A stretch of DNA of 64,000 bases from CAVQZC01 sp963718315 (GCA_963718315.1 CAVQZC010000006.1:1-64000); one strand, 5' to 3'; shown: positions 33,215 through 42,084, counted from the first letter of the stretch. Made by a program: numbers and translations. Notes: generated from the sequence alone by a model not told the origin.

Positions 33215-35247
33215 CCACCACCGCCACCGTGCCCACCGTCGAGATCGACGGCCTGACCGTCAGCTACCGCCGTCGCGGGCGGGCGCTGCGGGTGCTGACC
33301 GATCTCTCGCTGGAGATCCGACCGGGCGAGGCCTACGGGCTGGTCGGCGAGTCGGGCTGCGGCAAGACGACCGTTGCGATGGCGCTGATGCGCTACCTGC
33401 CGGCCAACGCGGTCGTGGAGGGCGGCGCGATTCGCTTTGCGGGGCAGGATCTGATGACCGTGGGCGACTCGACGCTGCGGTCGTGGCGCGGCAACCGGAT
33501 GGCGATGGTCTACCAGGATCCCGGCAGCGCCCTGAACCCGTCGCTTCGGGTCGGCGAGCAGATCGCCGAGGTCTACCGGTTTCACCGTGGCATGGACCGC
33601 AAGGCGGCAACCGATGCCGCGTCGCACATGCTGGAGACCGTGCAGATCTCGGATCCGGGGCGCGTGCTGCGGCGCTATCCGCACGAGCTCTCCGGCGGTC
33701 AGCAGCAGCGGATCATGTTTGCGATGGCACTGGCGACCGATCCCGAGCTGCTGGTGCTGGACGAGCCGACGACGGGCTTGGATGCGACCGTCGAGGCCGA
33801 GGTGCTCGACCTTGTCGAGGCGCTGCGCGACCAGTTCGACACGGCGATCCTGTTCGTCAGCCACAACCTGGGGATCGTGGCCCGGGTGTGCGAGCGGGTG
33901 GGTGTGCTGTACGCCGGGCGGCTGATCGAGCAGGGACGCGCCCGGGAGCTGTTCGACGATCCGCGGCATCCCTACACCCAGGCGCTGCTGCGCTGCGCGC
34001 CGCGGCTGGGGATGAGCAAGGACCGTGACCGGCTCGACCCGATCCCCGGGTCGCTGCCGCCGCTGGGCGTGCAGGTGGACGGCTGCATCTATGCCGACCG
34101 CTGCCCGATCGCGCGCGACCGGTGCCGTGCGGAGGCCCCGCCGCTGGCCGAGTTTGCCGGCACCCATCTCGCCCGCTGCTTCTTCCCGGGCGAGGTGCCG
34201 GACATCCCACGTGCGGAGGCGCCGCCTGCAGTCGCGATGCACCCTCAGACGCACGAGGCGCTGCTGCAGGTCGAGCACCTGGTCAAGTCATACAAGTTCT
34301 CGGGCACCGAGGTGGTGGCCGTCGCCGACGTCGACCTCGAGCTGGAGTCGGGCGAGGTGCTGGGGCTGGTCGGCGAATCCGGATCGGGCAAGACCTCCCT
34401 GGCGAAGTCGGTGGTGGGGCTGATCCGGGCCGATGGCGGCGTCATGAAGTTCCACGGCGCCGACATCGACCGGCCGGCGCAGAAGCGCTCGCGCGAGGTG
34501 CGGCGCGGCCTCCAGATGGTGTTCCAGAACCCCGACAATGCGCTCAACCCGCGCCACTCGGTACGGAACATCCTGCGCCGCTCGATCCGGCTGCTGGGGG
34601 GCGACTCCGGTCACGATCAGCAGGAACAGGAGCTGCTCGACCTGGCACGCTCGGTGCGGTTGGAGCCGCGGCATCTGGACGTGCGCCCCGCATCGCTGTC
34701 GGGTGGCCTCAAGCAGCGGGTGGCGATCGCGCGCTCCTTCTCCGGGCATCCGGCGCTGGTGCTGTGCGACGAGCCGACCTCGGCACTCGACGTCTCGGTG
34801 CAGGCGGCGATCCTCAACCTGCTGGTCGATCTGCAGCGCCGAGAGGACGTCTCCTACATCTTCATCTCGCATGACCTGGCGGTGGTGCGGTACGTGGCCG
34901 ACCGGATCGCGGTGATGTACCTGGGTCAGGTCGTCGAGGTCGGCCCGGCAGACGCTGTCTTTGCGCCGCCGCACCACCCCTACACCGAGGCGCTGCTGTC
35001 GGCGATCCCGTCGCTCGACCTCAGCGAGCGGCCGCGGATCAAGCTCACCGGTTCGCTGCCCAGCGCGGCCGAGCCGCCGTCCGGGTGCCGGTTCCACACC
35101 CGCTGCCCGCGGTTCATGGGCGACGTGTGCGCGACACAGGAGCCGCCCTGGCAGCAGGCCGAGGGTGGCAACCGTTATCGCTGTCACATCCCGCCGGCGG
35201 AGCTGGCGGACGCGCAGGCGCAGGCTCCTCCGGAGCGGTCTGCGTGA
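33211..35247 (+). CDS. Fused DppD-DppF-type ABC transporter ATPase
   Basis: This 678-residue protein contains two complete ATPase domains. The first has Walker A GESGCGKTT, signature LSGGQQQR and Walker B LLVLDEPTTG. The second has GESGSGKTS, LSGGLKQR and LVLCDEPTS. Each ends with the oligopeptide-transporter C-terminal extension carrying cysteines (CIYADRCPIARDRC and CRFHTRCPRFMGDVC), which can hold an iron-sulfur cluster. Dpp systems usually use two separate ATPases; here they are fused. GTG 33211 overlaps the permease stop. The fused form is known in some actinobacteria and rhizobia. Confidence 0.94.
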   Translation: MTTTATVPTVEIDGLTVSYRRRGRALRVLTDLSLEIRPGEAYGLVGESGCGKTTVAMALMRYLPANAVVEGGAIRFAGQDLMTVGDSTLRSWRGNRMAMVYQDPGSALNPSLRVGEQIAEVYRFHRGMDRKAATDAASHMLETVQISDPGRVLRRYPHELSGGQQQRIMFAMALATDPELLVLDEPTTGLDATVEAEVLDLVEALRDQFDTAILFVSHNLGIVARVCERVGVLYAGRLIEQGRARELFDDPRHPYTQALLRCAPRLGMSKDRDRLDPIPGSLPPLGVQVDGCIYADRCPIARDRCRAEAPPLAEFAGTHLARCFFPGEVPDIPRAEAPPAVAMHPQTHEALLQVEHLVKSYKFSGTEVVAVADVDLELESGEVLGLVGESGSGKTSLAKSVVGLIRADGGVMKFHGADIDRPAQKRSREVRRGLQMVFQNPDNALNPRHSVRNILRRSIRLLGGDSGHDQQEQELLDLARSVRLEPRHLDVRPASLSGGLKQRVAIARSFSGHPALVLCDEPTSALDVSVQAAILNLLVDLQRREDVSYIFISHDLAVVRYVADRIAVMYLGQVVEVGPADAVFAPPHHPYTEALLSAIPSLDLSERPRIKLTGSLPSAAEPPSGCRFHTRCPRFMGDVCATQEPPWQQAEGGNRYRCHIPPAELADAQAQAPPERSA

Positions 35248-36212
35248 GGGCGGTCGTCTTCACGGGAGCCGGCGGCCCGGAGGTCGTGCAGGTCGAGGAG
35301 CGGCCCGATCCCGTGCCCGGGACCGGCGAGGTGCTGGTCTCCACGACGCACGCCGGGCTGAACCCGGCCGATCTCTCGCAGCGCGCCGGCAACTACCCGG
35401 CACCGCCGGGCTCTCCCAGGGACGTGCCGGGGCTGGAGGTGGCCGGGCGGGTCGTGGAGTGCGGCCCCGGCGTGAACCGGTGGGCGGTCGGTGACCGCGT
35501 GTTCGGGATCATCGGCGGCGGCGGCCTTGCCAGCCGGGTGGTGGTGCACGAGCTGCACCTGGCGCCGGTGCCCGACCGGCTCGACGACCGCGACGCGGCC
35601 GCGGTGCCGGAGGCGTTCATCACCGCGCACGATGCCGTCGTCACGCAGGCCGGCCTGCAGTCCGGCGAGTTGCTGCTGGTGAACGGCGCGAGCGGCGGTG
35701 TCGGCAGCGCGGCGGTGCAGATCGGGCTGGCGATGGGCGCCCGTGTGCTGGCCGGCGTGCGATCGGTGGAGAGCGAGGCGGCTGGGCGGTTGGGCGAGCT
35801 CGGAGCCGACCCGGTGGAGGCGACGACCACCGTCGAGCGCGCCCGGGACGGTGGCGGCGCGGACGTGATCCTGGAGCTGATCGGCGGCCCGAATATGGCG
35901 ATGAACCTGGACGCCGCGGGGCGCAAGGCGCGGCTTATGATCGTGGGGGTGGGGTCGGGCCCCGAGGCCGAGGTGTCCTTGCGTCTGATGATGACCAAGC
36001 GCATGCGCATGACGGGCACCATGCTCCGTGCTCGTCCGTTGCACGAGAAGGCAACGGCGGTCGCCGCGTTCGAGCACTCCATCGTGCCTCTGCTGGCAAC
36101 GGGAGCAGTGCGGCCCTACGTGGATCGGGTGTTTCCGGCCGATGAAGCGGTCGCCGCCTTCGACCACCTGGCGGCGCCCGGCAAGTTCGGCAAGATCCTG
36201 CTCGAGTTCTAG
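35244..36212 (+). CDS. Zinc-free MDR oxidoreductase (quinone-reductase-like)
   Basis: This 322-residue protein is of the medium-chain dehydrogenase family: MRAVVFTGAGGPEVVQVEE at the start, TTHAGLNPADLSQRAGNYP, and the NADPH fold at LLLVNGASGGVGSAAVQIG. It has no zinc ligands, so it resembles quinone oxidoreductase QorA or TP53I3-like enzymes and reduces quinones or enones. GTG 35244 overlaps the ATPase stop, so it belongs to the importer operon and may act on the imported compound. It converges on a GNAT gene with a four-base overlap. Confidence 0.9.
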   Translation: MRAVVFTGAGGPEVVQVEERPDPVPGTGEVLVSTTHAGLNPADLSQRAGNYPAPPGSPRDVPGLEVAGRVVECGPGVNRWAVGDRVFGIIGGGGLASRVVVHELHLAPVPDRLDDRDAAAVPEAFITAHDAVVTQAGLQSGELLLVNGASGGVGSAAVQIGLAMGARVLAGVRSVESEAAGRLGELGADPVEATTTVERARDGGGADVILELIGGPNMAMNLDAAGRKARLMIVGVGSGPEAEVSLRLMMTKRMRMTGTMLRARPLHEKATAVAAFEHSIVPLLATGAVRPYVDRVFPADEAVAAFDHLAAPGKFGKILLEF

Positions 36213-36697
36213 ACCCGGGGCAGCTCGAGCACCACCGACGTCTCGATCTGCCGCTCGGGGATCGACCAGTAGGTCGTCAGGAGTTCCCGGGTCCGGTCGG
36301 GCGAGGCCTGGACGAACCCGTGCCGCTGGTAGAAACGGATTGCCCAGGTCGCGTCCGCCCATGTCCCCACCAGGACCGGGCGCGTCGCTCCCGATTGCAG
36401 ATGGGCCAGGAGCGCTCCGCCGATGCCTTCGCCCTGGCGATCGGTGCGCACGTAGGCGTGGCGGATCAGATCGACGTCGGCCACGGGCTGGATCCCCATT
36501 ACGCCGTCGAGCCTGCCCTCGCGGTCGTGCCCCCAGAAGACCACGCCGGCCACCAGCTCGCGGTCGAGCTCGTCGCCACTCATGTAGGGGTCGTGCCAGC
36601 GGTCGGCCGGGATCACTCCACGGTACGCCTCGGCGGCGTCGTTGACGATCTCGAGGATCGCGTCGCGCTCGTCGTCACGGCAGCGGCGGATGGTCAC
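36209..36697 (-). CDS. GNAT-family N-acetyltransferase
   Basis: This 162-residue protein has GNAT motif A (VRTDRQGEGIGGALLAHLQ, with Q-x-x-G-x-G) and motif B (WAIRFYQRHGFVQ). The start GTG 36697 reads TIRRCRDDERDAILEIVNDA, a typical first strand and helix. The substrate is unknown. It is the last gene of the minus-strand operon that carries the alcohol dehydrogenase, Fae homologue and enolase-superfamily enzyme, 37 bases after the latter. Confidence 0.87.
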   Translation of the reverse strand: MTIRRCRDDERDAILEIVNDAAEAYRGVIPADRWHDPYMSGDELDRELVAGVVFWGHDREGRLDGVMGIQPVADVDLIRHAYVRTDRQGEGIGGALLAHLQSGATRPVLVGTWADATWAIRFYQRHGFVQASPDRTRELLTTYWSIPERQIETSVVLELPRV

Positions 36698-36733
36698 GCG
36701 CCGAGTCTACGTCCGGCCGCGCCAGAACAGCGA

Positions 36734-37852
36734 CTATCCGACGCGGTAGGCCTCGAGGGCGTCGAGGTCGGGCGTCACGCCCAGACCCGGCCCCTCGGGC
36801 GGCGCGACCGTGCCGTCGGCGGCGATCTCCACCACGACAGGCAGGAGCCAGTCGCGCCGCTCCGCCGACCAGGCCGGCGGGTCGAACGGCACCTCCACGA
36901 ATGGGCAGGTCGAGAGCGCCGCCGCCGCGTGCAGGTTGGCCACCAGGCCGTACCCGTTCGACCACGTGTGCGGCGACCACATCCTCCCGCACAGATCGGC
37001 CAGCGCCGCGAGCCGGCGGCAGCCGCCGATCCCGCCGACGAACAGCACGTCTGACTGCAGCACATCGATGCCGCCACGGAGCACCAGGTCGCGCGCTTCG
37101 GCGGCGTTTCGCACCAGCTCGCCGCCGGCGAGCCTGACGCTGGTCAGCGAGCCCAGTCGCCGGTAGCCGTCGAGGTCGTCGGTGCGCAGCGGCTCCTCGA
37201 GCCAGTACACGCCGAGACCTTCCAGCGCCCGCGCGCACTGCGCAGCCGTCGCCACGTCCCACCGTGGGCTGACGTCCCCCGGCATCCGCCAGCCCTGGTT
37301 CGCGTCGACCATGATCTCGACTCCCGGCCCGACCGCGTCGCGCACCCGCTCGACGACCTCCACGTCTCGCCGCCAGTCGTCGAGGTGGAACCGCAGCTTC
37401 AGCGCCCGCACCCCACCGGCCACCAGCGTTGTCGCGCGCTCCGCCCGCTCCCTGGCATCCAGCAGCTCCCCGGTCGACGCGTAGGCGAGCTTGCGCGGTG
37501 ATGATCCGCCCAGCAGGCGCCAGACCGGCTGCCCGAGCGCCTTGCCGACCGCGTCCCAGACGGCGACCTCCACCGCCCAGGGCCGGCCCCCGTGCAGGTC
37601 GACCGTCTCGCAGATCTCGCGCACGCGCTCCGTCGCCAGGGCGTCCGTCCCGGCCAGCAGCCGGCCCAGCGCCTCGGCGTCGGGGAGGCCGTCGCCTCCG
37701 CTGGCAAAACCGCTAACTCCGTCCTCGGTCGTGACCTCGACCAGCGTCGCCTCCTGGTGGTCACGGGGAACCGGATCCCACGCTGCCCGGAACGGCGGGT
37801 CGAACGGCACCCGGTAGGTGCGCACCACGACGCCGGTGATCCGCATCGTCAC
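36734..37852 (-). CDS. Enolase-superfamily enzyme (mandelate racemase/muconate cycloisomerase type)
   Basis: This 372-residue TIM-barrel protein has the superfamily catalytic set: the lysine motif ALKLRF (near residue 150), metal ligands in VDANQGW, WLEEPL and LAGGEL, and the late base in SPHTWSNGYG. The SPHTWSNG histidine with a KxR motif resembles acid-sugar dehydratases and some amino-acid racemases. It would abstract a proton alpha to a carboxylate. GTG 37852 overlaps the stop of the Fae homologue, so they are translationally coupled. The true substrate is not predictable from sequence alone. Confidence 0.9.
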   Translation of the reverse strand: MTMRITGVVVRTYRVPFDPPFRAAWDPVPRDHQEATLVEVTTEDGVSGFASGGDGLPDAEALGRLLAGTDALATERVREICETVDLHGGRPWAVEVAVWDAVGKALGQPVWRLLGGSSPRKLAYASTGELLDARERAERATTLVAGGVRALKLRFHLDDWRRDVEVVERVRDAVGPGVEIMVDANQGWRMPGDVSPRWDVATAAQCARALEGLGVYWLEEPLRTDDLDGYRRLGSLTSVRLAGGELVRNAAEARDLVLRGGIDVLQSDVLFVGGIGGCRRLAALADLCGRMWSPHTWSNGYGLVANLHAAAALSTCPFVEVPFDPPAWSAERRDWLLPVVVEIAADGTVAPPEGPGLGVTPDLDALEAYRVG

Positions 37853-38376
37853 GCGCCGTCGTAGAACGCGTTGGTCGCGTCGTCGCGCAACGCTGCGATC
37901 CGCAGCGCCTGCTCCGCCGGCCCACCGGCCAGTGCGTCGTCGATGGCCCGCCGGGTGGCGTCGCGGTTGGCAACGCGGACGGTCGTCGCGTCGGTCGCGT
38001 CCGGGTCGACCCAGACGGCGACCAGGATCACGATCTCACCCGCCTGCTCGGCCGGGAGCGTGCCGTCGGCCACCGCGTCGGCCACCGCCTGGCCGATTCC
38101 CAGCTGCGCCGCGCCCCAGGTCATCCGCTCCACCGCCTCGGTGGTGGCCGGCGTCTTGTTCGTCATCACCGTGATCGGCCTCACCGCGTTGCCCGCGCCC
38201 AGGCAGACAACGACCGGCGTGTGGCCCGGCGCCGGCAGGGCCAGCGGGGCCACCACCGTCGCCGCAGTCGGCGATCCCCGGCGGGCCAGCACCAGGTTGA
38301 TGTGGCTGCCGTTCGGCACGTCGCCCGACCATGCCTCGCCGATGCGGCCGTCGATCCAGTCGAGGTCGAGCGCCAT
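37849..38376 (-). CDS. Formaldehyde-activating enzyme (Fae) homologue
   Basis: This 175-residue protein aligns by eye along its length with Fae: IGEAWSGDVPNGSHINLVL matches the N-terminal region with the catalytic histidine, followed by RGSPTAATVVAPLA, GHTPVVVCLG, VMTNKTP, WGAAQLGIGQAVADAVADG and VAVWVDPDATDA. Fae condenses formaldehyde with tetrahydromethanopterin to methylene-H4MPT in methylotrophs and archaea. It is not expected in most actinobacteria, so the cofactor or reaction may differ. ATG 38376 is two bases after the alcohol dehydrogenase stop. The operon and the nearby demethylase-like genes both fit a role in formaldehyde handling. Confidence 0.82.
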   Translation of the reverse strand: MALDLDWIDGRIGEAWSGDVPNGSHINLVLARRGSPTAATVVAPLALPAPGHTPVVVCLGAGNAVRPITVMTNKTPATTEAVERMTWGAAQLGIGQAVADAVADGTLPAEQAGEIVILVAVWVDPDATDATTVRVANRDATRRAIDDALAGGPAEQALRIAALRDDATNAFYDGA

Positions 38377-38378
38377 CG

Positions 38379-39497
38379 CTATGCCGCCGGGGCCAGGTCG
38401 AGGACGGCCCGCAGCGCCGAGCCCGAGCGCAGCAGGTCGAAGGCTGCGCCGATGTCGTCGAGCGGCAGCCGGTGGGAGATCAGGCGGTCGAGCGGGAGCC
38501 GGCCGCGGCGATGCTGGTCGAGAATGACCAGGAAGTCGCGCTCCGGCCGGGACGAGCCGTAGAGGGCGCCGATCACCCGGCGCTCCATCCGCGGGATAGA
38601 GAGGGCGGGAAGCTCCACGACGGCATCTTCGCGCGGGATGCCGATGAAGACCGCCGTACCCCGGCGCCGCGTGGAGAGGAACGCCGTTCGCATCGCGTCC
38701 GGCCGTCCCGTGGCCTCGATGGCGACGTCGACCCCGCCGCCCGAGACCTCCCACACCCGCTCCGCGGTCTCCTCAGGGCTGGCGGTGGCCAGCACCGCAT
38801 CGGTGGCCCCGAACTCGAGCGCCGCCTCCAGCTTCTGCTCGCTGACGTCGACCGCGACGATCGGCGACGCATCGACGGCGACCAGCCCCATCACCGCCGA
38901 CAGGCCGACGCCTCCGCAGCCGACGACCGCCGCCCGCTGGCCTGGCCGCACCTGGGCGCTGTGCCAGACGGCGCCGATGCCCGTCGTCACCGCGCAGCCC
39001 ACAAGGCCGGCGACGTCGAGCGGCGCGTCCGTGGGGATCCGCACGCAGGATGCCTCCGGTACCACCGTCCGCTCGGCGAACGAGGACAGAAACGAGTAGT
39101 GGTAGATCGGCTCGCCGTCCCGGCTGAGCCGGGTTGTTCCGTCCATCAGCCCGCCCTGGGCCATCAGCGGCCAGGCCGTTCCGCAGAGATGGGGCAGCTC
39201 GTCCAGGCACTCCGAGCAGTGCCCGCATGCGGGCGCCCACGAGAGCGCGACGTGCTCGCCCACGGCGACCCGGGTTACGCCCGCGCCGACCGTCTCGACC
39301 ACTCCGGCTCCCTCATGCCCCAGCACCACCGGCGAGCGCGCCGGCGCGGTGCCGTCGATCGCGTTCAGGTCGCTGTGGCAGACGCCGCTGGCATGCAGCC
39401 GCACCAGCACCTCGCCGACCCGCGGAGGCTCCAGATCGAGCTCCATCACCTCGAACTCGGCGCCCTCGCTCTGAAGCACGGCTGCCCGGACTTTCAC
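38379..39497 (-). CDS. Zinc-dependent alcohol dehydrogenase (class III-like MDR)
   Basis: This 372-residue dehydrogenase has catalytic zinc ligands in SGVCHSDL, LGHEGAG and GCAVTTG, and the full structural zinc loop CGHCSECLDELPHLC. The cofactor fold is AAVVGCGGVGLSAVMG. This pattern matches class III alcohol/formaldehyde dehydrogenases, including the mycothiol-dependent enzyme of actinobacteria, and NDMA-dependent alcohol dehydrogenases. It is the first gene of the minus-strand operon and lies directly before the Fae homologue, which supports an aldehyde or formaldehyde role. It diverges from the F420-type oxidoreductase gene. Confidence 0.92.
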   Translation of the reverse strand: MKVRAAVLQSEGAEFEVMELDLEPPRVGEVLVRLHASGVCHSDLNAIDGTAPARSPVVLGHEGAGVVETVGAGVTRVAVGEHVALSWAPACGHCSECLDELPHLCGTAWPLMAQGGLMDGTTRLSRDGEPIYHYSFLSSFAERTVVPEASCVRIPTDAPLDVAGLVGCAVTTGIGAVWHSAQVRPGQRAAVVGCGGVGLSAVMGLVAVDASPIVAVDVSEQKLEAALEFGATDAVLATASPEETAERVWEVSGGGVDVAIEATGRPDAMRTAFLSTRRRGTAVFIGIPREDAVVELPALSIPRMERRVIGALYGSSRPERDFLVILDQHRRGRLPLDRLISHRLPLDDIGAAFDLLRSGSALRAVLDLAPAA

Positions 39498-39566
39498 GGC
39501 GCGAGTTTAGATGACTGGCCCCGAGCGGCAATACTGCAGTGACGACTTACCCGCGAAGGAGATCCG

Positions 39567-40586
39567 GTGCCCAATCCTGTCCGCACACCTGTCACCCGCC
39601 TGGGACTGCAGATCAACAGCTTCACCTGGCCCGACATCCCCGACTCGGAGATGTTCTCGCGAACTGCGGAGATCGCACGCACCGCCGAGCGATCAGGATT
39701 CGACTCGGTCTGGGTGATGGATCACTTCTACCAGATCAGGGTCAACGGCCACAGGACGGAGCCGATGCTCGAGGCCTACACCCTGCTTGCCGGCATCGCC
39801 GCCCGTACCGAGCACGTCTCGCTGGGCGGCATGGTCACGGGCGTCACCTACCGCAACCCAGCGCTGCTGGCCAAGACGGTGACCACGCTCGACATCGTCT
39901 CGCAGGGCCGCGCCATCCTCGGCATCGGCGCCGCCTGGAACGACGACGAGCACGTGGGCTACGGCTTTGAGTTCCCGCCGCTGAAGGAGCGTTTCGAGCG
40001 GCTGGAGGACGCGCTTCAGATCTGCGGCGAGATGTTCCGCAGCCCGGAGTCGACCGTCGAGGGCCGCCACTACCACACCAACGGCGCCCTCAACCTGCCC
40101 CAGCCGATCCGCCCCGGCGGCCCCCCGATCCTGATCGGCGGCAGCGGCGAGAAGAAGACCATTCCCCTGGTGGCCCGCTACGCCGACGCCTGCAACTTCT
40201 TCGGCGACGTGCCCACCATCGAGCACAAGCTCCAGGTGCTCGACGACCGCTGTGCCGATGTCGGCCGCGACTCCGCCGACATCACCAAGACCCGGCTGGG
40301 CGCGGTGGTGATCGGCGACACGCACGAGCAGGCGGTCGCGAAGGCCGAGGAGATCGCCCGCCGGCGCGGGCTCGACCCTGCCTACGCACGGTCGTACATC
40401 GTGGGCGACGCCGACGGCGTGGCCGAGCAGGTTGCGGCGTTCCTCGACGCAGGCCTCGACGGGATGGTCATCAGCTGTCCCGACGCGCACGAGCTGGAGC
40501 CGGTGGAGCGAGTGGGTGAGGCGCTCTCCGGGCTGCTGAGCGAGCGCGGGCTGTCGATGCCGGACGACGCCGGGGTTGTGCGTTGA
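39567..40586 (+). CDS. LLM-class F420-dependent oxidoreductase
   Basis: This 339-residue protein is a luciferase-like TIM barrel of the actinobacterial F420 family. Key parts are RLGLQINSFTWPD, AERSGFDSVWVMDHFYQ, LGGMVTGVTYRNPALLAKTV, RAILGIGAAWNDDEH and PPILIGGSGEKKT. Members use reduced or oxidised F420 with alcohols, imines or other small substrates. GTG 39567 follows aaggag. It diverges from the alcohol dehydrogenase operon and shares its promoter region, so it may be part of the same catabolic island. Confidence 0.92.
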   Translation: MPNPVRTPVTRLGLQINSFTWPDIPDSEMFSRTAEIARTAERSGFDSVWVMDHFYQIRVNGHRTEPMLEAYTLLAGIAARTEHVSLGGMVTGVTYRNPALLAKTVTTLDIVSQGRAILGIGAAWNDDEHVGYGFEFPPLKERFERLEDALQICGEMFRSPESTVEGRHYHTNGALNLPQPIRPGGPPILIGGSGEKKTIPLVARYADACNFFGDVPTIEHKLQVLDDRCADVGRDSADITKTRLGAVVIGDTHEQAVAKAEEIARRRGLDPAYARSYIVGDADGVAEQVAAFLDAGLDGMVISCPDAHELEPVERVGEALSGLLSERGLSMPDDAGVVR

Positions 40587-40697
40587 CCCCACGGCCGCCG
40601 CTGCCGCCGTTCTCCGAGGAGACGGCGCGCGAGAAGGTGTAGTCGTTGATCTCGCGTCCCGGATCTACCCCGACCGCCCATCGGACTACCGGCCCGG

Positions 40698-41294
40698 TTA
40701 GGCAGTCTCCGCCCGCTGCACCGTCATCCAGATCAGCGCCGCCGGCACCAGGAACGGCACCAGCAGCAGGTGCATCCAGTCCCACAAGGTGTTGCCCTGG
40801 AAGCCGGTCCAGTCCCAATCGAGCAGGTATCCGCCAAGCGCGCACACGGCCAGCACGCCGACGCCGATGATTCCGGCCATCCGCAGGCGCCGGTCTTCCC
40901 TGTGGTCACTGGCCAGGATCAGCGGCAGCACGGCCAGCGTCGCCGGGAGCACAAGCAGCTCCAGCCAGTCCCAAAGGGTCTTGCCCTGGAACCCGGTCCA
41001 GTCCCAGTCCAGCACGTAGCCGCCGAACAGCACCACAAGAGCGGCGGCCGCGACGACGATCCCGGCGACCCGCCACTCCACCTCCAGGCGCCGGTGGGTG
41101 CGATACCAGAACGGCAGCACAGCGATCACGACCGGGAGCACCAGCAGCTCGAGCCATTCCCAGAGCGTGTTGTTGTCTTCGAAGCCGGTCCACGTCCAGC
41201 CCAGCCCGTACCCACCGCCCACCGCCACCGCGAAAGCCGCCGCCAGGCATCCGACCACGACCAGCCGCATGCCGTTGGGAGCCGTTTCTCTCAC
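40698..41294 (-). CDS. Membrane protein built of three tandem repeats
   Basis: This 198-residue protein has six membrane helices in three similar units of about 62 residues. Each carries GGYxLxWDWTGFxGxTLWDW (first unit GLGWTWTGFEDNNTLWEW) followed by LELLVLPxxxAVLP and a short basic loop. The tryptophan-rich motif falls between the two helices of each unit. This pattern marks an uncharacterised family with internal triplication. Its role is unknown. It lies downstream of an ABC ATPase and a DMT transporter on the same strand and could be a partner of either. Confidence 0.75.
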   Translation of the reverse strand: MRETAPNGMRLVVVGCLAAAFAVAVGGGYGLGWTWTGFEDNNTLWEWLELLVLPVVIAVLPFWYRTHRRLEVEWRVAGIVVAAAALVVLFGGYVLDWDWTGFQGKTLWDWLELLVLPATLAVLPLILASDHREDRRLRMAGIIGVGVLAVCALGGYLLDWDWTGFQGNTLWDWMHLLLVPFLVPAALIWMTVQRAETA

Positions 41295-41310
41295 GGCCGC
41301 AGGTTAATTC

Positions 41311-42084
41311 CTACGAGGTGGCGCGCGCCGAGTAGCGCCTGCCGTGGCGGCTGATCTCCAGCGGCATTCCGAAGCACTCGCCGAGCCTGGCGTCGGTGAG
41401 CACGTCGGCGACGGGGCCGGCGGCCAGCAGTCGGCCCTCACGCAACAGCGCGGCGTGGGTCGTCGATGCCGGCAACTCCTCGAGGTGGTGGGTGGCCAGC
41501 ACCAGTGTCGGCAACCCGGGGTCGTCCAGCGCCCGGACGAGCGACTCGCGGGACGGCAGGTCGAGGCCGGCACACGGCTCGTCAAGCAGGAGCAGCTCCG
41601 GATCGGCCACCAGCGCCCGCGCAAGCATCACCCGGGCCCGCTCCCCCTGGCTGCAGCTGCCGATCTGCCGATCGGCCAGGCCCCCACAGCCGACGCGCTC
41701 CAGCGCCGCTGCAGCCCGCTCAGCCTCCTCCGCGGTGAACTCGGTCAGCCACGACTCGAGCGCTCCGCGGGCGCCGGCCAGCACCACCTCTCGCACGGTC
41801 ATGGCTCCTCGCACCGAGTCGGCCAGCCGGTGGCTGGTGTGGCCGATCCGCCGCCTGAGCACGCGCACATCGCACGCACCCATCCGCTCGCCGAGCACCG
41901 TCACCGACCCCCGCACCGGCTGGCGGCGCGCACCGGCCAGCAGCAGCAGGCTGGTCTTGCCGCTGCCGTTGGGGCCGAGCAGGGCCCACCGCTCACCGTG
42001 GCCGATGGCCAGGTCGACGGGGCCGACCAGGACGGCACCGGTGCGGGCGCGCAGCTCGGCGGCTTCGAGGCGGACGTCGTCCAT
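41311..42084 (-). CDS. ABC transporter ATP-binding protein
   Basis: This 257-residue ATPase has Walker A LLGPNGSGKTSLLLLAG, an unusual signature SCSQGERARVMLARAL (in place of LSGGQ), Walker B ELLLLDEPCAGLD and the switch histidine LATHHLEELPAS. It resembles ModF/YlmA-type ATPases that occur as single-domain proteins with a QGE signature. No permease of the usual kind is adjacent. The EamA-type gene lies four bases upstream and the triplicated membrane protein 16 bases downstream, so one operon is likely. Confidence 0.9.
   Translation of the reverse strand: MDDVRLEAAELRARTGAVLVGPVDLAIGHGERWALLGPNGSGKTSLLLLAGARRQPVRGSVTVLGERMGACDVRVLRRRIGHTSHRLADSVRGAMTVREVVLAGARGALESWLTEFTAEEAERAAAALERVGCGGLADRQIGSCSQGERARVMLARALVADPELLLLDEPCAGLDLPSRESLVRALDDPGLPTLVLATHHLEELPASTTHAALLREGRLLAAGPVADVLTDARLGECFGMPLEISRHGRRYSARATS

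Noticed and set aside
40587..40697. Minus-strand reading with INDYTFSRAVSSENGG, which looks protein-like
   Set aside because: It runs out of frame into adjacent coding regions with no start or ribosome site. It could be a gene remnant, but the evidence is too thin.
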